From positions 1-33,488 of the forward strand of contig WRGX01000214.1 in NCBI GenBank assembly GCA_009786975.1: a stretch of 33,488 nucleotides of DNA, given 5' to 3'. This stretch comes from Defluviitaleaceae bacterium. GTDB lineage: Bacteria > Bacillota > Clostridia > Lachnospirales > WQUN01. A program made the translations under genes and the position numbers. This document shows, piece after piece, positions 1 to 8,553 of the stretch. The notes beneath the pieces are model-generated. The model did no database searches. It was not told the DNA's origin and was given only the letters and a program-made list of their open reading frames with translations. Each line of letters opens with the position of its first letter. The first letter of the stretch is position 1.

Positions 1-6
1 GCGTCA

Positions 7-127
7 GCCCCTCCTTGCGTCCCTCCAGGACGCGGCGTCGGGGCTTCCTTGTCTTTCAGCAAAAATCCTCGCGTGCCAACTTCACTTTTATGCGGGATGG
101 GACACTAGGTCGCGGCGGTTTTTGCTC
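7..127. repeat. Palindrome-rich intergenic stretch downstream of ylmH-like gene
   Basis: No gene is visible in bases 1-183. Bases 7-44 fold into a nested hairpin: outer stem GCCCC (7-11) with GGGGC (40-44), inner stem GCGTCC (17-22) with GGACGC (28-33). A second, looser inverted repeat pairs AGCAAAAA near 58 with TTTTTGCT near 120, and the string CAAAAATCCT occurs twice (about 59 and 138). The stretch lies 3' of the minus-strand ylmH-like gene, so it could act as its 3' UTR or terminator, but no clean T-run follows either stem. The 13-mer TGCGGGATGGGAC also occurs at the 3' end of trmD (about 8524). Function not assigned. Confidence 0.4.
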
Positions 128-183
128 CTCGCATTGCGACAAAAATCCTGCGCCCAAACAGTCAAGTTATTTCCGGACAGTTC

Positions 184-996
184 CTAAATTCCGATTTTCA
201 CGAAATTTCGCCCCTTTTTCGATACTCCGCCAACCTCCAGCAACCTGGCGCGTCCCAGCCCGCGCACCGAAATCAACGCGTTTTCGCCAACGTCTTTGTC
301 CGGACGCAAACAATTTTGATGATTTAGGTTCACGCGCCCGGCAGAAATCAGTTCGGCAGCCTTTGCGCGTGACAGCCCAAACGCCGCGCACAGCACCGCA
401 TCCAAGCGCAAAGAAGCAACGGTGTCGGTTTTAATTGTCAAATTTTCCTCACGGGCAGGCAGTTCGCAGATGGGGATTTCCGACACGGTCAGTCCGACGC
501 GCCCTGCCTTGGTAAGGTTTTCGGCGATGTATTTGCTGATTTCCGGCAGACATACAAGCGTGGCAAAATGTTTGCCGATTAAAATATCGCCGATTACGTC
601 GCGTTCGATTCCGAGTGCCATAAGTGCGCCCAAAATATCGCGATGACCGAGCTTGTCCTGCGGACGATGGGATATTTTTAACGCCGCAACGATTTCGTCC
701 CGCTCACACTTTTCGTCATTCGCTGAACGCACAAATTCCTGATGAAAATTGGCCGCCCGCGTTTCTCTCTTCGAATTTTCATACTTTCCCCAATCCGGAT
801 TCGTAAAAATTGCCCGCACTCGCTCCGCGCCATCAAATCCGCCGTCGAATGTTAAAATTACATCTCGCCTCAGGGAAGATTTTACCTCCTCGGCCTCTGC
901 GGGCGTGAGAAATTTCGACGCCGCATATCCCGTTCGGATGGCCTTTTTCGCCAAATCATCCATGCGCGCGCAAGACAGGGTACGGGTTTTATTCAT
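184..996 (-). CDS. YlmH-like S4-domain RNA-binding protein
   Basis: This 270-residue protein matches the YlmH family, whose members carry a C-terminal S4 RNA-binding domain and are linked in Bacillota to ribosome-associated quality control and to the ylm cell-division cluster. The S4 domain is visible near residues 185-255 (SLRLDAVLCAAFGLSRAKAAE, then a GRVNLNHQ segment). The N-terminal half has the family's helical layout and a central HRDILGALMALGI...IGDILI segment. The ATG overlaps the end of the upstream helicase gene by 8 bases (ATGAATAA), so the two are probably co-transcribed and translationally coupled. The usual neighbours (ylmG, divIVA, ileS) are absent here; lspA and an rluD-type gene, which often follow that cluster, lie 17 kb away. 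Family assignment is firm, exact role is inferred. Confidence 0.85.
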   Translation of the reverse strand: MNKTRTLSCARMDDLAKKAIRTGYAASKFLTPAEAEEVKSSLRRDVILTFDGGFDGAERVRAIFTNPDWGKYENSKRETRAANFHQEFVRSANDEKCERDEIVAALKISHRPQDKLGHRDILGALMALGIERDVIGDILIGKHFATLVCLPEISKYIAENLTKAGRVGLTVSEIPICELPAREENLTIKTDTVASLRLDAVLCAAFGLSRAKAAELISAGRVNLNHQNCLRPDKDVGENALISVRGLGRARLLEVGGVSKKGRNFVKIGI

Positions 997-3379
997 ATCG
1001 AGTCACCACCTGCAAATTCGTCCAATGCCCCGGAAACATTCGGCGATATTGTTCCGTAGCGAAACGACTGTCGATTAACAACACGATGCCTTCGTCGGAT
1101 TCGGTTCGTATTACGCGGCCGGCGGCTTGAAGCACTTTGTTCATGCCGGGATACATATAGGCAAATTCATAGCCTCGGCCGTTTTTTCGATTGAAATAGT
1201 CGCGAATTTGGTCTTGGCGCGGGTTTATCATGGGGATGCCGACGCTTATTATTATCGAGCCGATTAGTCGGTCGCCTTTTAAATCGATGCCCTCGGAAAA
1301 AATTCCGCCGAGTACGGTAAAGCCGACGAGGGTTTCGGGGTTGTCGGCAGAAAATCGCGCTAAGTAGGCGGCGCGTTCGTCTTCGGTCATGTCGCTGCGC
1401 TGGGGGAGGGTTTTTATTTCGGGATGGTTTTTGTGGAAAATATCCAAGACTTTGTCCATGTAATGATATGACGGGAAAAATACGAGGTAATTGCCTTTTT
1501 TCGCGGAAACCTCGGTGTGGATTGCGCCTGCGATTGGGGCGCAGCTGGCTTCGCGGTCGATGTATTTTGTGGAAATTCCGCTGTGTACGGTTATTTTCAG
1601 CTTTGCCGGGTCGAAAGGGGAGGGGAGTGAAATTGCTGTGTCGTCGGGGGTTCCGCCCAAAATTTCGCGGTAATAATCAAGCGGCATAAGCGTCGCGGAA
1701 AACAAAATCGAGGAAATTCCGCGCGATAATCCCGCGGCGATTACGGCGGACGGGTCGAGGCAAAAAAGCGTAATGGAAAAGTCGTTTCCGCGCGTTTCGT
1801 ACAAAGTCGTAAAATGCTCGTCGTACAGCTCGGAGATTAGAACGTACATATTTGCGTCGAAATAGAGGGTCAAAATATCGCCGTAGAGTTCGCTATTGGT
1901 CGCGGACAAAGAGCGTCCGCTATTTGCATTAATTTTCAGCCATTCGCCGGCGGATTGCATGAATGTTTCGACAAGTGCGAGAAAATCTTGCGGCTCGCCG
2001 TCGCGGATTTTTTTCATGCCGACGTTGATTTGTCGCAAAATTTTTCGGAGTTCTGCCGATTGCGGATTTTTGTCCTTGAGGTGCGTGCGAATATAGCCGA
2101 ACGCGCCTTTGCGCAGGCTTGCGGTGTACATGTCGCGCACGCGGTCGGCCAAATTGTGCGCTTCGTCGATTAGGAAAACGTACTCGTGCTTTTTGTTGTC
2201 ATCAAAAAATCTGCGCAAATACACCGACGGGTCGAAAACATGGTTGTAATCGCCGACAACAAGGTCGCAAAATAACGCCGCGTCAAGCGCGAATTCATGC
2301 GGACAAACGCTGTGCTTGTGCGCATATTCGGCGATTTCGGCGGGGGTAATTAAGTCGGATGCGTTGTTTATTAAATCCCACAGTGCGTCGTTTATGCGGT
2401 CGAAATGTCCGCGCGCGTTGGGGCAATAATCGGGCGTGCAGCGCGCCAAGCGCGCGGTGGGTGCCGCGAACGTTTCCTGCGGCACCGACGAAACTTCCTC
2501 GATGCCGCACGTTCCGTCGAATCCGGACGTGCGCGGGCAAATTTTATCCTTCGCGCGAAGCGTTACCGATTTAAATCGAAGGCCGCCCGCCGCCAAATGC
2601 TTTACCGCGTCTTCCGCAACGGTTCGCGTGATGGTTTTAGCGGTAAGATAAAAAATTTTTTCGCATTTACCCTCTCCCATTGCTTTAACCGCCGGAAAAA
2701 GTGCGGAAAGTGTTTTGCCGATTCCCGTCGGCGCGGCGGCATACAGATTTTTCCGCGCGGAAACAGCGCGATACGCCATCGCCGCGAATTCACGCTGTCC
2801 CTTACGCCACGAAAACGGAAACTCCGCCGCGCGGCACGACGCGTCGCGAATTTCCTTCCAATCCCGCTCGAACCGCAACCACGCGCCGTATTTATGTAAA
2901 AGGTCGGCAAAAAAATCTTCAAGCTCCGCCGCTGTAAATTCAAATTCATATTTGCGGGTTTCCTCGGTGTCGAGCTGAAAATACGTCAACTGTACCGTCA
3001 TTTTTTCCGGCGGCGCGTCTTGCATTTTCATATACATATAGGCATAACATTTGCCCTGCCCAAGGTGCTGTTCGCGCTGATTATAAATCAAATCCAGCGG
3101 CAGAGCAGTCGTTTTAATTTCGTCGATTACAACCCCGCCGGGCGCAGAAATTATGCCGTCCGCGCGGCCTTGAATTATTACGGGGATTTGGGCGATTTCC
3201 GTTTCCAGTTTAAGCGTAACTTCCTTTTTATAATGCTCGCCCGCCGTTTTTTGTATCTTGCGATGCGCCGCCGCCCCGCGATGCATCGATGACGAATCAT
3301 TAAAACGATTGTCGATATCGCCGCAACGCAGGATTAAATCGACTATTTTGTGTACGGAAATTTTTATGGGTGATGTCAT
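989..3379 (-). CDS. PD-(D/E)XK nuclease / Rad3-DinG-type Fe-S helicase fusion
   Basis: A 796-residue DNA repair-type enzyme. The N-terminus looks like a Cas4/RecB-type nuclease: GRADGII (D74), VVIDEIKTT (D86, E87, K89) and a Q-x-Y-type segment near 101-115. The rest is an XPD/DinG superfamily-2 helicase: Walker A APTGIGKT (216-223), DEAH box (406-409) and C-terminal motifs including QAAGRVIRTESD. Four cysteines suited to the Fe-S cluster are C281, C314, C319 and C360. Residues about 284-313, between the first two, are extra and correspond to an in-frame copy of the R90 repeat (2441-2530). A ribosome binding site AGGAAG lies 7 bases before the ATG. The gene starts 11 bases after araD and overlaps the ylmH-like gene by 8. 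Predicted 5'-3' helicase with nuclease activity; its cellular job is unknown. Confidence 0.85.
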   Translation of the reverse strand: MTSPIKISVHKIVDLILRCGDIDNRFNDSSSMHRGAAAHRKIQKTAGEHYKKEVTLKLETEIAQIPVIIQGRADGIISAPGGVVIDEIKTTALPLDLIYNQREQHLGQGKCYAYMYMKMQDAPPEKMTVQLTYFQLDTEETRKYEFEFTAAELEDFFADLLHKYGAWLRFERDWKEIRDASCRAAEFPFSWRKGQREFAAMAYRAVSARKNLYAAAPTGIGKTLSALFPAVKAMGEGKCEKIFYLTAKTITRTVAEDAVKHLAAGGLRFKSVTLRAKDKICPRTSGFDGTCGIEEVSSVPQETFAAPTARLARCTPDYCPNARGHFDRINDALWDLINNASDLITPAEIAEYAHKHSVCPHEFALDAALFCDLVVGDYNHVFDPSVYLRRFFDDNKKHEYVFLIDEAHNLADRVRDMYTASLRKGAFGYIRTHLKDKNPQSAELRKILRQINVGMKKIRDGEPQDFLALVETFMQSAGEWLKINANSGRSLSATNSELYGDILTLYFDANMYVLISELYDEHFTTLYETRGNDFSITLFCLDPSAVIAAGLSRGISSILFSATLMPLDYYREILGGTPDDTAISLPSPFDPAKLKITVHSGISTKYIDREASCAPIAGAIHTEVSAKKGNYLVFFPSYHYMDKVLDIFHKNHPEIKTLPQRSDMTEDERAAYLARFSADNPETLVGFTVLGGIFSEGIDLKGDRLIGSIIISVGIPMINPRQDQIRDYFNRKNGRGYEFAYMYPGMNKVLQAAGRVIRTESDEGIVLLIDSRFATEQYRRMFPGHWTNLQVVTRYE
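2441..2530 (-). repeat. R90 repeat copy, in frame inside the nuclease-helicase gene
   Basis: On the plus strand the segment starts GCGCGCCAAGCGCGCGGTGGG, as in the intergenic R90 copies near 22.5 kb, and ends with TCGAATCCGGA, matching TCGAAGCCGGG. The middle is diverged. The coding strand of the helicase reads it in the frame that gives GFDG...VSSVP...PTARLAR, against GFEG...MSPVP...PTARLAR in the intergenic copies. It adds about 30 residues without breaking the gene. Confidence 0.7.
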
Positions 3380-3390
3380 TAATCAACTTC

Positions 3391-4074
3391 CTATACTTGC
3401 CCGTAGTAAGCGTTCGCGCCGTGTTTTCTGAGGTAGTGCTTTTGCAAAAGTTCCGTCTGCATTTGCGTGATATCGGGACGCAACATGAGATTGTGCCATG
3501 CCATAAAGGCGAGTTCCTCCAAAACAACGGCGTTATGTGCGGCGTCGAGTGCGTTTTTGCCCCATGAAAAGGGCCCGTGACTTGCGACCAAAACGGCGGG
3601 GATTTCATCGGGCGTTTCGCATGTTTCTACAATTAATCTGCCGGTTTCGCGTTCGTAATCGCCGGAAATTTCTTGCGTGGTCATAGGTCGAGTGACCGGA
3701 ATTGTGCCGTAAAAATAGTCCGCGTGCGTTGTTCCAAGTGCGGGGATTGGCATTTTTGCTTGGGAAAAAATCGTTGCGAAGCGGCTGTGTGTGTGAACAA
3801 TTCCGCCGATTTTGGGGAAATTCCTGTAAAGCTCCAAATGCGTTTCGGTGTCGGCGGAGGGTTTTAGCGTACCCTTTGTTGTTTTGCCCGTGTGGAGGTC
3901 AACGACAACCATGTCGTCCGGCGTGAGTTTTTCGTATTCGATGCCGCTCGGCTTAATCACAACAAGATTTTTCGCGCGGTCGATTCCGCTTGCGTTGCCC
4001 CACGTAAACGTCACGAGTCCGTGCTTGGGCAAAAGCATATTTGCCTCGTATACTTGATTTTTCAGCTCATTCAT
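3391..4074 (-). CDS. araD: L-ribulose-5-phosphate 4-epimerase (AraD-like class II aldolase)
   Basis: A 227-residue class II aldolase/epimerase, the family that interconverts L-ribulose 5-phosphate and D-xylulose 5-phosphate to feed pentoses into the pentose phosphate pathway. Family motifs are clear: GNASGID (phosphate binding), KPSG, a SADTETH segment, the zinc-binding HTH (HTHSRFAT) and a third zinc histidine in ASHGPF. The length is typical. I chose the ATG at 4074; it overlaps the upstream kinase gene by 8 bases (ATGAATGA), whereas an in-frame GTG lies three codons earlier. The adjacent FGGY kinase makes a two-gene pentulose pathway (phosphorylation, then epimerisation). Substrate specificity is inferred from the pairing; related sugars such as L-xylulose phosphate cannot be excluded. 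Confidence 0.88.
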   Translation of the reverse strand: MNELKNQVYEANMLLPKHGLVTFTWGNASGIDRAKNLVVIKPSGIEYEKLTPDDMVVVDLHTGKTTKGTLKPSADTETHLELYRNFPKIGGIVHTHSRFATIFSQAKMPIPALGTTHADYFYGTIPVTRPMTTQEISGDYERETGRLIVETCETPDEIPAVLVASHGPFSWGKNALDAAHNAVVLEELAFMAWHNLMLRPDITQMQTELLQKHYLRKHGANAYYGQV

Positions 4075-5632
4075 AAGCACCACAATTCATCTTTTTAATG
4101 GCGGCACCTTCGATACAGAGCCCGTTATCGTATTGTTGCAAAAATGTGTTAAAGCCGCTTACATCGTCGGGGTCGGGGGCTTCGCAAAGGGGATTTGCGT
4201 CGGCGAAAACATTTTTCGCAAGAAAATCTTCCAAGCTCATGTCGGAATTTTTCAAATAAGACGCCAAAATCGCTATGCCCCACGCGCCGCCTTCGCCCGC
4301 GGTTTGCATTGCATACACGGGAACATTAAGCGCGGTGGCCATCATTTTCTGCCCGACGCCCTTTGTTTTGAAAAATCCGCCGTGTCCCATAAGTCGTTCG
4401 AGGCGAACATTTTCTTTCTTCAAAACGTCCATGCCAAGCCTAAGCGTGGCAAGCGCGCTAAATAAAAGCGTGCGCATAAGATTAGGCACAGTAAAGCGCG
4501 CATCGGGCATTCGCGCCAAGAGCGGCCGCCCTTCGTAAAGCCCCACAATCGGCTCGCCCGAAAAATAGCTGTACGCCAAAAGCCCGCCGCCGTCGGATTC
4601 GCCGCAAAGCGCGGCGTTGTACAATTTGTCATAAAGCTCGCCTTGGGAGGGGCGAACGCCGAAGCGCGCAAGGGCGTCGCCAAACAAATTTACCCACGCG
4701 TCAAGGTCGGATGTGCAATTATTGCAATGCACCATTACAACGGTTTTACCCGCGGGCGTCGTTACAATATCAAGCTGATAATGTGTCTTGCTCAAATTTT
4801 TTTCAAGCACGACCATCGCGAAAACGGACGTTCCCGCCGACACATTTCCTGTGCGTTCGGCTATACTGTTTGTCGCGACCATTCCGGTTCCCGCATCGCC
4901 CTCGGGCGGACACATCGGAATTCCGCACGAAAAACTGCCCGTCACATCAAGAAGTCGCGCGCCTTTTTCCGTTAATTTACCCGCAAAATCCCCCGCGTTA
5001 AGCACACGCGGAAAAACATCTTCGATTTTAAAATTGTTAAACAAGGTGTGAAATTTTCTGCTGAATTCCGCATTGTAATCGCCGTTTTCGATTGGAAACA
5101 TGCCGGATGCGTCGCCGATTCCAAGCACTTTTTCGCCCGTAAGCATCCAATGCACATATCCCGCAAGGGTCGTCATGAACGAAATGTCTTTAACATGTGG
5201 CTCGTCATCAAGCACTGCCTGATACAAGTGCGCAATGCTCCAGCGATGCGGAATGTTGGTTTGAAAGAGGCGTATTAATTTATCGGCGGCTTTTTCTGTC
5301 GTTGTGTTGCGCCAAGTGCGAAACGGAACGAGCAATTCGCCCTGTGCATCAAATGCCATATACCCGTGCATCATCGCCGAAACGCCCATTGCCCCGGTGG
5401 TCGTCAGCTCTGTGCCGAATTTTTCCCTGAAATCTCCGCGCAAATTTTTAAAACAATCGCGCAATCCGTCCCAAATGTCGTCAAGAGCATACGTCCAAAA
5501 GCCGTCTTCAAAACGATTTTCCCACGCGTATTCGCCCGCCGCGACGGGCGCGTAATTTTCGTCGATTAAAACGGCCTTTATCCGCGTAGAACCAAGCTCA
5601 ATGCCCAAAAAAGTTTTTTCTTGATTCATCAT
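4067..5632 (-). CDS. FGGY-family carbohydrate kinase (probable pentulose kinase)
   Basis: A 521-residue FGGY sugar kinase, predicted to phosphorylate a ketopentose with ATP in the cytoplasm. The N-terminal actin-like fold starts with [16 protein letters not shown] (phosphate 1 motif). Later come [14 protein letters not shown] and NVSAGTS (adenosine/phosphate region), [14 protein letters not shown], and [13 protein letters not shown], the C-terminal FGGY-type signature. The start has an excellent ribosome binding site (AAGGAGG, 7 bases before ATG-ATG). It heads the minus-strand run kinase, araD, helicase, ylmH-like. Being next to AraD points to a ribulokinase-like role, but the protein is not close enough to classical AraB for me to call the substrate. 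No sugar regulator or transporter gene is present nearby. Confidence 0.85.
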   Translation of the reverse strand: MMNQEKTFLGIELGSTRIKAVLIDENYAPVAAGEYAWENRFEDGFWTYALDDIWDGLRDCFKNLRGDFREKFGTELTTTGAMGVSAMMHGYMAFDAQGELLVPFRTWRNTTTEKAADKLIRLFQTNIPHRWSIAHLYQAVLDDEPHVKDISFMTTLAGYVHWMLTGEKVLGIGDASGMFPIENGDYNAEFSRKFHTLFNNFKIEDVFPRVLNAGDFAGKLTEKGARLLDVTGSFSCGIPMCPPEGDAGTGMVATNSIAERTGNVSAGTSVFAMVVLEKNLSKTHYQLDIVTTPAGKTVVMVHCNNCTSDLDAWVNLFGDALARFGVRPSQGELYDKLYNAALCGESDGGGLLAYSYFSGEPIVGLYEGRPLLARMPDARFTVPNLMRTLLFSALATLRLGMDVLKKENVRLERLMGHGGFFKTKGVGQKMMATALNVPVYAMQTAGEGGAWGIAILASYLKNSDMSLEDFLAKNVFADANPLCEAPDPDDVSGFNTFLQQYDNGLCIEGAAIKKMNCGAYE

Positions 5633-5790
5633 TTTCGCACCTCCTTCGGAATTTTAACATTTGTGGGCAATTTTTTCCACGTTGACAGAATTGTAACATA
5701 GCATAGTTTAGCAATTTACAAACGATTGGACACAGCGGAAGTTAGGGGAGGTTTGCGGTAATTTCAAAAGCGGTAATGGCATAACGTCAG
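5633..5790. other. Upstream region of the sugar-kinase operon
   Basis: No gene is visible. It holds the AAGGAGG ribosome binding site of the minus-strand kinase (about 5638-5645) and an AT-rich stretch at about 5680-5725 suitable for a promoter. I could not find a minus-strand -35/-10 pair with good spacing. On the plus strand TTGACA (about 5683) is followed after 16 bases by TAGTTT, a weak match pointing into the scar zone. Confidence 0.4.
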
Positions 5791-5796
5791 CCGATA

Positions 5797-5937
5797 GATT
5801 CAGCTTTGCGTACATCCGGCGAATACCCTTACTATGGCGCAACGGGAATTATTGACTATGTGCATGATTATATTTTTGACGGCGAATATGTCTTGCTTGC
5901 GGAAGATGGCGCGAACATTATTTCGGCAATCGTTTGA
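5797..5937 (+). pseudogene. Fossil of a type I restriction specificity subunit (HsdS)
   Basis: An uninterrupted 46-codon reading frame gives the conserved HsdS target-recognition segment SGEYPYYGATGIIDYVHDYI followed by FDGEYVLLAEDGANI, then a stop at 5935. Intact HsdS proteins are about 400 residues, and there is no start or downstream half. The frame loses resemblance after GANI, at about 5920, where an oppositely oriented transposase-like fragment begins. No hsdM or hsdR is in the window. This is a remnant of a lost type I restriction-modification locus. Confidence 0.7.
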
Positions 5938-6056
5938 TTGCTTTTGCCCGCTTTACTTAGGCGCACTATGCTTTTGCGTATTTGATACTGCTCTTCCGGT
6001 TTAATTGGTGGCTCAATATCCACAGTATCATGCTCGGTGTTCTTGAAAAGTGGAAG
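5919..6056 (-). pseudogene. Fragment of an IS630-type transposase N-terminus
   Basis: The minus strand reads, without stops, a segment containing PPIKPEEQYQIRKSIVRL and SKAGKSNQTIAEI. This matches the N-terminal helix-turn-helix of IS630/Tc1-type transposases (IRK-x-IVRL-x-K-x-GK...IAEI). The frame breaks where the HsdS fossil begins, and no catalytic DDE region is present. The junction with hsdS suggests an insertion followed by deletion. Identification rests on a short motif. Confidence 0.5.
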
Positions 6057-6356
6057 TCAACATTTCAAATGAATCAATTATAGGTCTTACATTTTGGAGT
6101 TGGATTGAAAATATCGTGGCTTCTTGGTTGCATATGTTTTAGACGGGGGTTAGTATGATAGCGATCAGCCCTATCATAAGAAGTGTCGCCGCCGTGTCGC
6201 CGATTGTTGCGCGTGTGATAAGATATTGTTTCCACAAGGATTGTGGATTTCGTGCAGGTGCTGCGCGAAACATGGGAATAAAAATTGCAGGTCTCGCCGC
6301 TGTGTTTTGTGGTACAATGGGCTTACGAATTACAATTTTAGAACGGACAGATTTTT
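6057..6356. other. Non-coding remainder of the scar zone with kinase promoter
   Basis: I see no recognisable gene. A short plus-strand frame ending at about 6142 (EVNISNESIIGLTFWSWIEN) and a minus-strand hydrophobic stretch (ATLLMIGLIAIILTPV, about 6140-6190) could be debris of membrane proteins, but neither is recognisable. The 3' end contains the probable promoter of the HipA-like kinase. Confidence 0.35.
6310..6318 (+). promoter_or_regulatory. Possible extended -10 promoter of the HipA-like gene
   Basis: TGGTACAAT reads as an extended -10 (TGn followed by TACAAT, one mismatch to TATAAT), about 39 bases before the ATG at 6357. No good -35 is visible at 16-18 bases, which is acceptable for an extended -10 promoter. 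Confidence 0.35.
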
Positions 6357-7580
6357 ATGGATTACACACTCATGCACAAGAATATTCCGGTTGCGGATAT
6401 GGTTATCGACGAAACCGGATTTATCGCAAAAGTGCCGAAGGTTCACGACGAACGGCATCTACCTGTTCGTATTTTCGGCGCGGGCATTGACCGTAAAGCT
6501 CTAAACGATTGGTGGCTTGGTCGCTCCATTCCCGCAAGCCGCGATGGTTTGCAGTCCGCGCTTGAAGTGATGGGACTTAGTTCGCCCACGCTTCTTATTG
6601 AAAAATGCTTCGGATTGAGCCTGTCCGACCAATATTGGATTGCGCCGAAAAATTCGGAACTGAAATGGGAAAACATAAACTTTTTCACGAACGATTTTTC
6701 AAAAGATGTTGGTGAAGCATTGTTCGGCAAAGAACCAACGGAAATAAATTTCGCGTCACCGGATAACACTTCGGACGGTTGGCTAAAAAAGAAATGGATT
6801 ATTTCCGATGGCAAGCGCGTTCTAATGAAGGGCGGAAGCGGCGTTTTCCAACAAGAGCCATTCAACGAGGTTATCTCAACCATTGTAATGAAGCGATTGA
6901 ACGTGGCGCATATCGAATACACGCTCACGTTTGACGGCGAAAAGCCGTTTTCCCTGTGTGAAAATTTCGTTACGCCCGACACGGAATTAGTTCCCGCGTG
7001 GCGTGTGAAAGAATCTCTGAAAAAAAGCAATTCGGATTCACATTTCACGCATTTTCTTCGTTGTTGCGACGAGAGCGGAATCGCAAACGTGCAATCCGCG
7101 CTAAACAAAATGCTGACGATTGACTATATAATCGCGAACGAAGATAGGCATTACAATAATTTCGGATTCCTTCGCAATGCGGAAACACTGGAATGGCAGG
7201 GATTCGCGCCGATTTACGACAGCGGCACATCGTTGTGGCATAATTCCGCAAGGGTTGGATCGAGAATCGAAAGTAAACCATTTTACACTTCTCATGACGA
7301 GCAATTAAAACTTGTGCAAAGTTTGAAGTGGTTCGACCGCGCCGCCCTTGACGGAGTAGACGCAGAAATTATTTCGATTCTCGCGCAGTCGCCCGATATT
7401 GACGAAGCAAGGCAAAACGCCATTGCCGCCGCTGTCCTCGACCGCGTAGGCAGAATTGAACAGCTTTCGCAACAAAAACCGTCGCTTGACGGAACATTGC
7501 AGTCCAACCGTGCGAAAGTTAAACCGCGTCGCACGGAACAGCCTGCCGTCCTAACGAAGAAAAATCAGCATGAAGTGTGA
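6357..7580 (+). CDS. HipA-like serine/threonine kinase, solitary
   Basis: A 407-residue protein of the HipA/CtkA kinase fold. HipA is the toxin kinase of HipBA modules and phosphorylates translation-related targets. Visible elements: an ATP-binding segment (VLMKGGSGVFQQEPFNEVI), a hinge (SLCENFV), the catalytic loop IANEDRHYNNFGF with the DRH-x-x-N pattern, and a DFG-like IYDSGTSLW. The first 60 residues resemble a short HipA N-terminal region. There is no HipB-like HTH gene beside it, so it is not a standard toxin-antitoxin pair; some related single kinases in Bacillota are annotated as excisionase-like. The ribosome binding site is weak. It sits directly after an hsdS and transposase scar, consistent with acquisition on a mobile island. 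Target unknown. Confidence 0.7.
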   Translation: MDYTLMHKNIPVADMVIDETGFIAKVPKVHDERHLPVRIFGAGIDRKALNDWWLGRSIPASRDGLQSALEVMGLSSPTLLIEKCFGLSLSDQYWIAPKNSELKWENINFFTNDFSKDVGEALFGKEPTEINFASPDNTSDGWLKKKWIISDGKRVLMKGGSGVFQQEPFNEVISTIVMKRLNVAHIEYTLTFDGEKPFSLCENFVTPDTELVPAWRVKESLKKSNSDSHFTHFLRCCDESGIANVQSALNKMLTIDYIIANEDRHYNNFGFLRNAETLEWQGFAPIYDSGTSLWHNSARVGSRIESKPFYTSHDEQLKLVQSLKWFDRAALDGVDAEIISILAQSPDIDEARQNAIAAAVLDRVGRIEQLSQQKPSLDGTLQSNRAKVKPRRTEQPAVLTKKNQHEV

Positions 7581-7598
7581 AAAACCGCTAAATATCAT

Positions 7599-7627
7599 GC
7601 CCCGCTTGTTTTTTGGCGGGGTTTTGT
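7599..7627 (+). terminator. Intrinsic terminator of the HipA-like gene
   Basis: GCCCCGC, a 10-base T-rich loop, then GCGGGG followed by TTTTG. It lies 20 bases after the kinase stop codon. Confidence 0.7.
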
Positions 7628-7752
7628 GTTTGTTTATCGGATGATGTAGATGGTTTTTCGGGTTTCCTTGTAGGGCTTTTCCTTCTCGCCGTGTTTTGGC
7701 TGTTTATGTACATTATCATGCATTGTTTCAGCGAGAAAAAGGGGGTTGACCA

Positions 7753-8553
7753 ATGATTTTCCACATCCTCACACTTTTCCCCGAAATGATACGGGAAGCC
7801 GCCGCACACAGCATTTTAGGGCGGGCGCAAGCGGCGGGCATAGTTGAAATAAACGCCGTAAATATCCGCGACTTTTCCGGAAATAAGCACGGGCAGGTCG
7901 ATGACGCGCCCTACGGCGGCGGCGCAGGGATGGTTATGACGGCTCCGCCGATTTTTGATGCGTATGAATATGTGGCGAAGATGTGTAGCGGAGTCGGAGA
8001 TTTTCAGAGCGAGCCTGTGCGAAGCACCGAGCGCGCGGAAAAATTCTCCCGCTCCCCGGAGGCTCCTTCCGCGAAGGCTGCCCCGCCCGTAATCTATCTC
8101 TCCCCGCAAGGCCGCGTTCTCACGCAGGAAAAAGTACGCGAACTTGCCGTAAAGCCTGAAATTATCTTGCTTTGCGGCCACTACGAGGGCGTGGACCAGC
8201 GCGTAATCGAGGAAATCGTTACCGAGGAAATTTCCATCGGCGACTATATTTTAACCGGCGGAGAACCCGCCGCGATTGTGCTTATTGATGCAATCTCGCG
8301 GCTTATTCCGGGCGTTTTGGGCAAGGAAGAATCTCATATGAACGAGAGTTTTTCCGCCGCAAACGAAAACGGCACGCTGCTTCTCGAGCATCCCCATTAC
8401 ACGCGCCCCGCTGTTTTTCGCGGTCGCGAAGTGCCGGAGGTGCTGCTTTCCGGGCATCACGGCGAGATTGCAAAATGGCGGCACGAAAAATCGGTGGAGC
8501 GGACGGAACGGCGACGGAAAGTGTGCGGGATGGGACGCGTGCCATTTGCGTAG
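7753..8553 (+). CDS. trmD: tRNA (guanine-N1-)-methyltransferase TrmD
   Basis: TrmD methylates G37 of tRNAs that read C-starting codons, preventing +1 frameshifting. The trefoil-knot SPOUT signature is complete: ILTLFPEM at the N-terminus, DDAPYGGGAGMVM, YLSPQGR, LLCGHYEGVDQRV, ISIGDYILTGGEPAA and PGVLGKEESH. At 266 residues it is slightly longer than usual because residues about 78-110 (nt 7984-8082) carry an extra low-complexity, charged segment before IYLSPQGR, where homologues have a short linker. The C-terminal end after WRHEKSVERT is also atypical. GGGGG lies 8 bases before the ATG. In most Bacillota trmD sits in rpsP-rimM-trmD-rplS; here rplS is 5 kb away on the other strand. Confidence 0.95.
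   Translation: MIFHILTLFPEMIREAAAHSILGRAQAAGIVEINAVNIRDFSGNKHGQVDDAPYGGGAGMVMTAPPIFDAYEYVAKMCSGVGDFQSEPVRSTERAEKFSRSPEAPSAKAAPPVIYLSPQGRVLTQEKVRELAVKPEIILLCGHYEGVDQRVIEEIVTEEISIGDYILTGGEPAAIVLIDAISRLIPGVLGKEESHMNESFSAANENGTLLLEHPHYTRPAVFRGREVPEVLLSGHHGEIAKWRHEKSVERTERRRKVCGMGRVPFA

Noticed and set aside
2405-2899. 164-residue plus-strand frame opposite the helicase
   Set aside because: Arg-rich shadow of the helicase gene with no ribosome binding site or motifs.
5683-5710. Plus-strand TTGACA as promoter of the scar zone
   Set aside because: The -10 (TAGTTT) is poor and no intact gene follows for over 600 bases.
6155-6490. 111-residue plus-strand frame before the HipA-like kinase
   Set aside because: It overlaps the kinase start in another frame and shows no family features.
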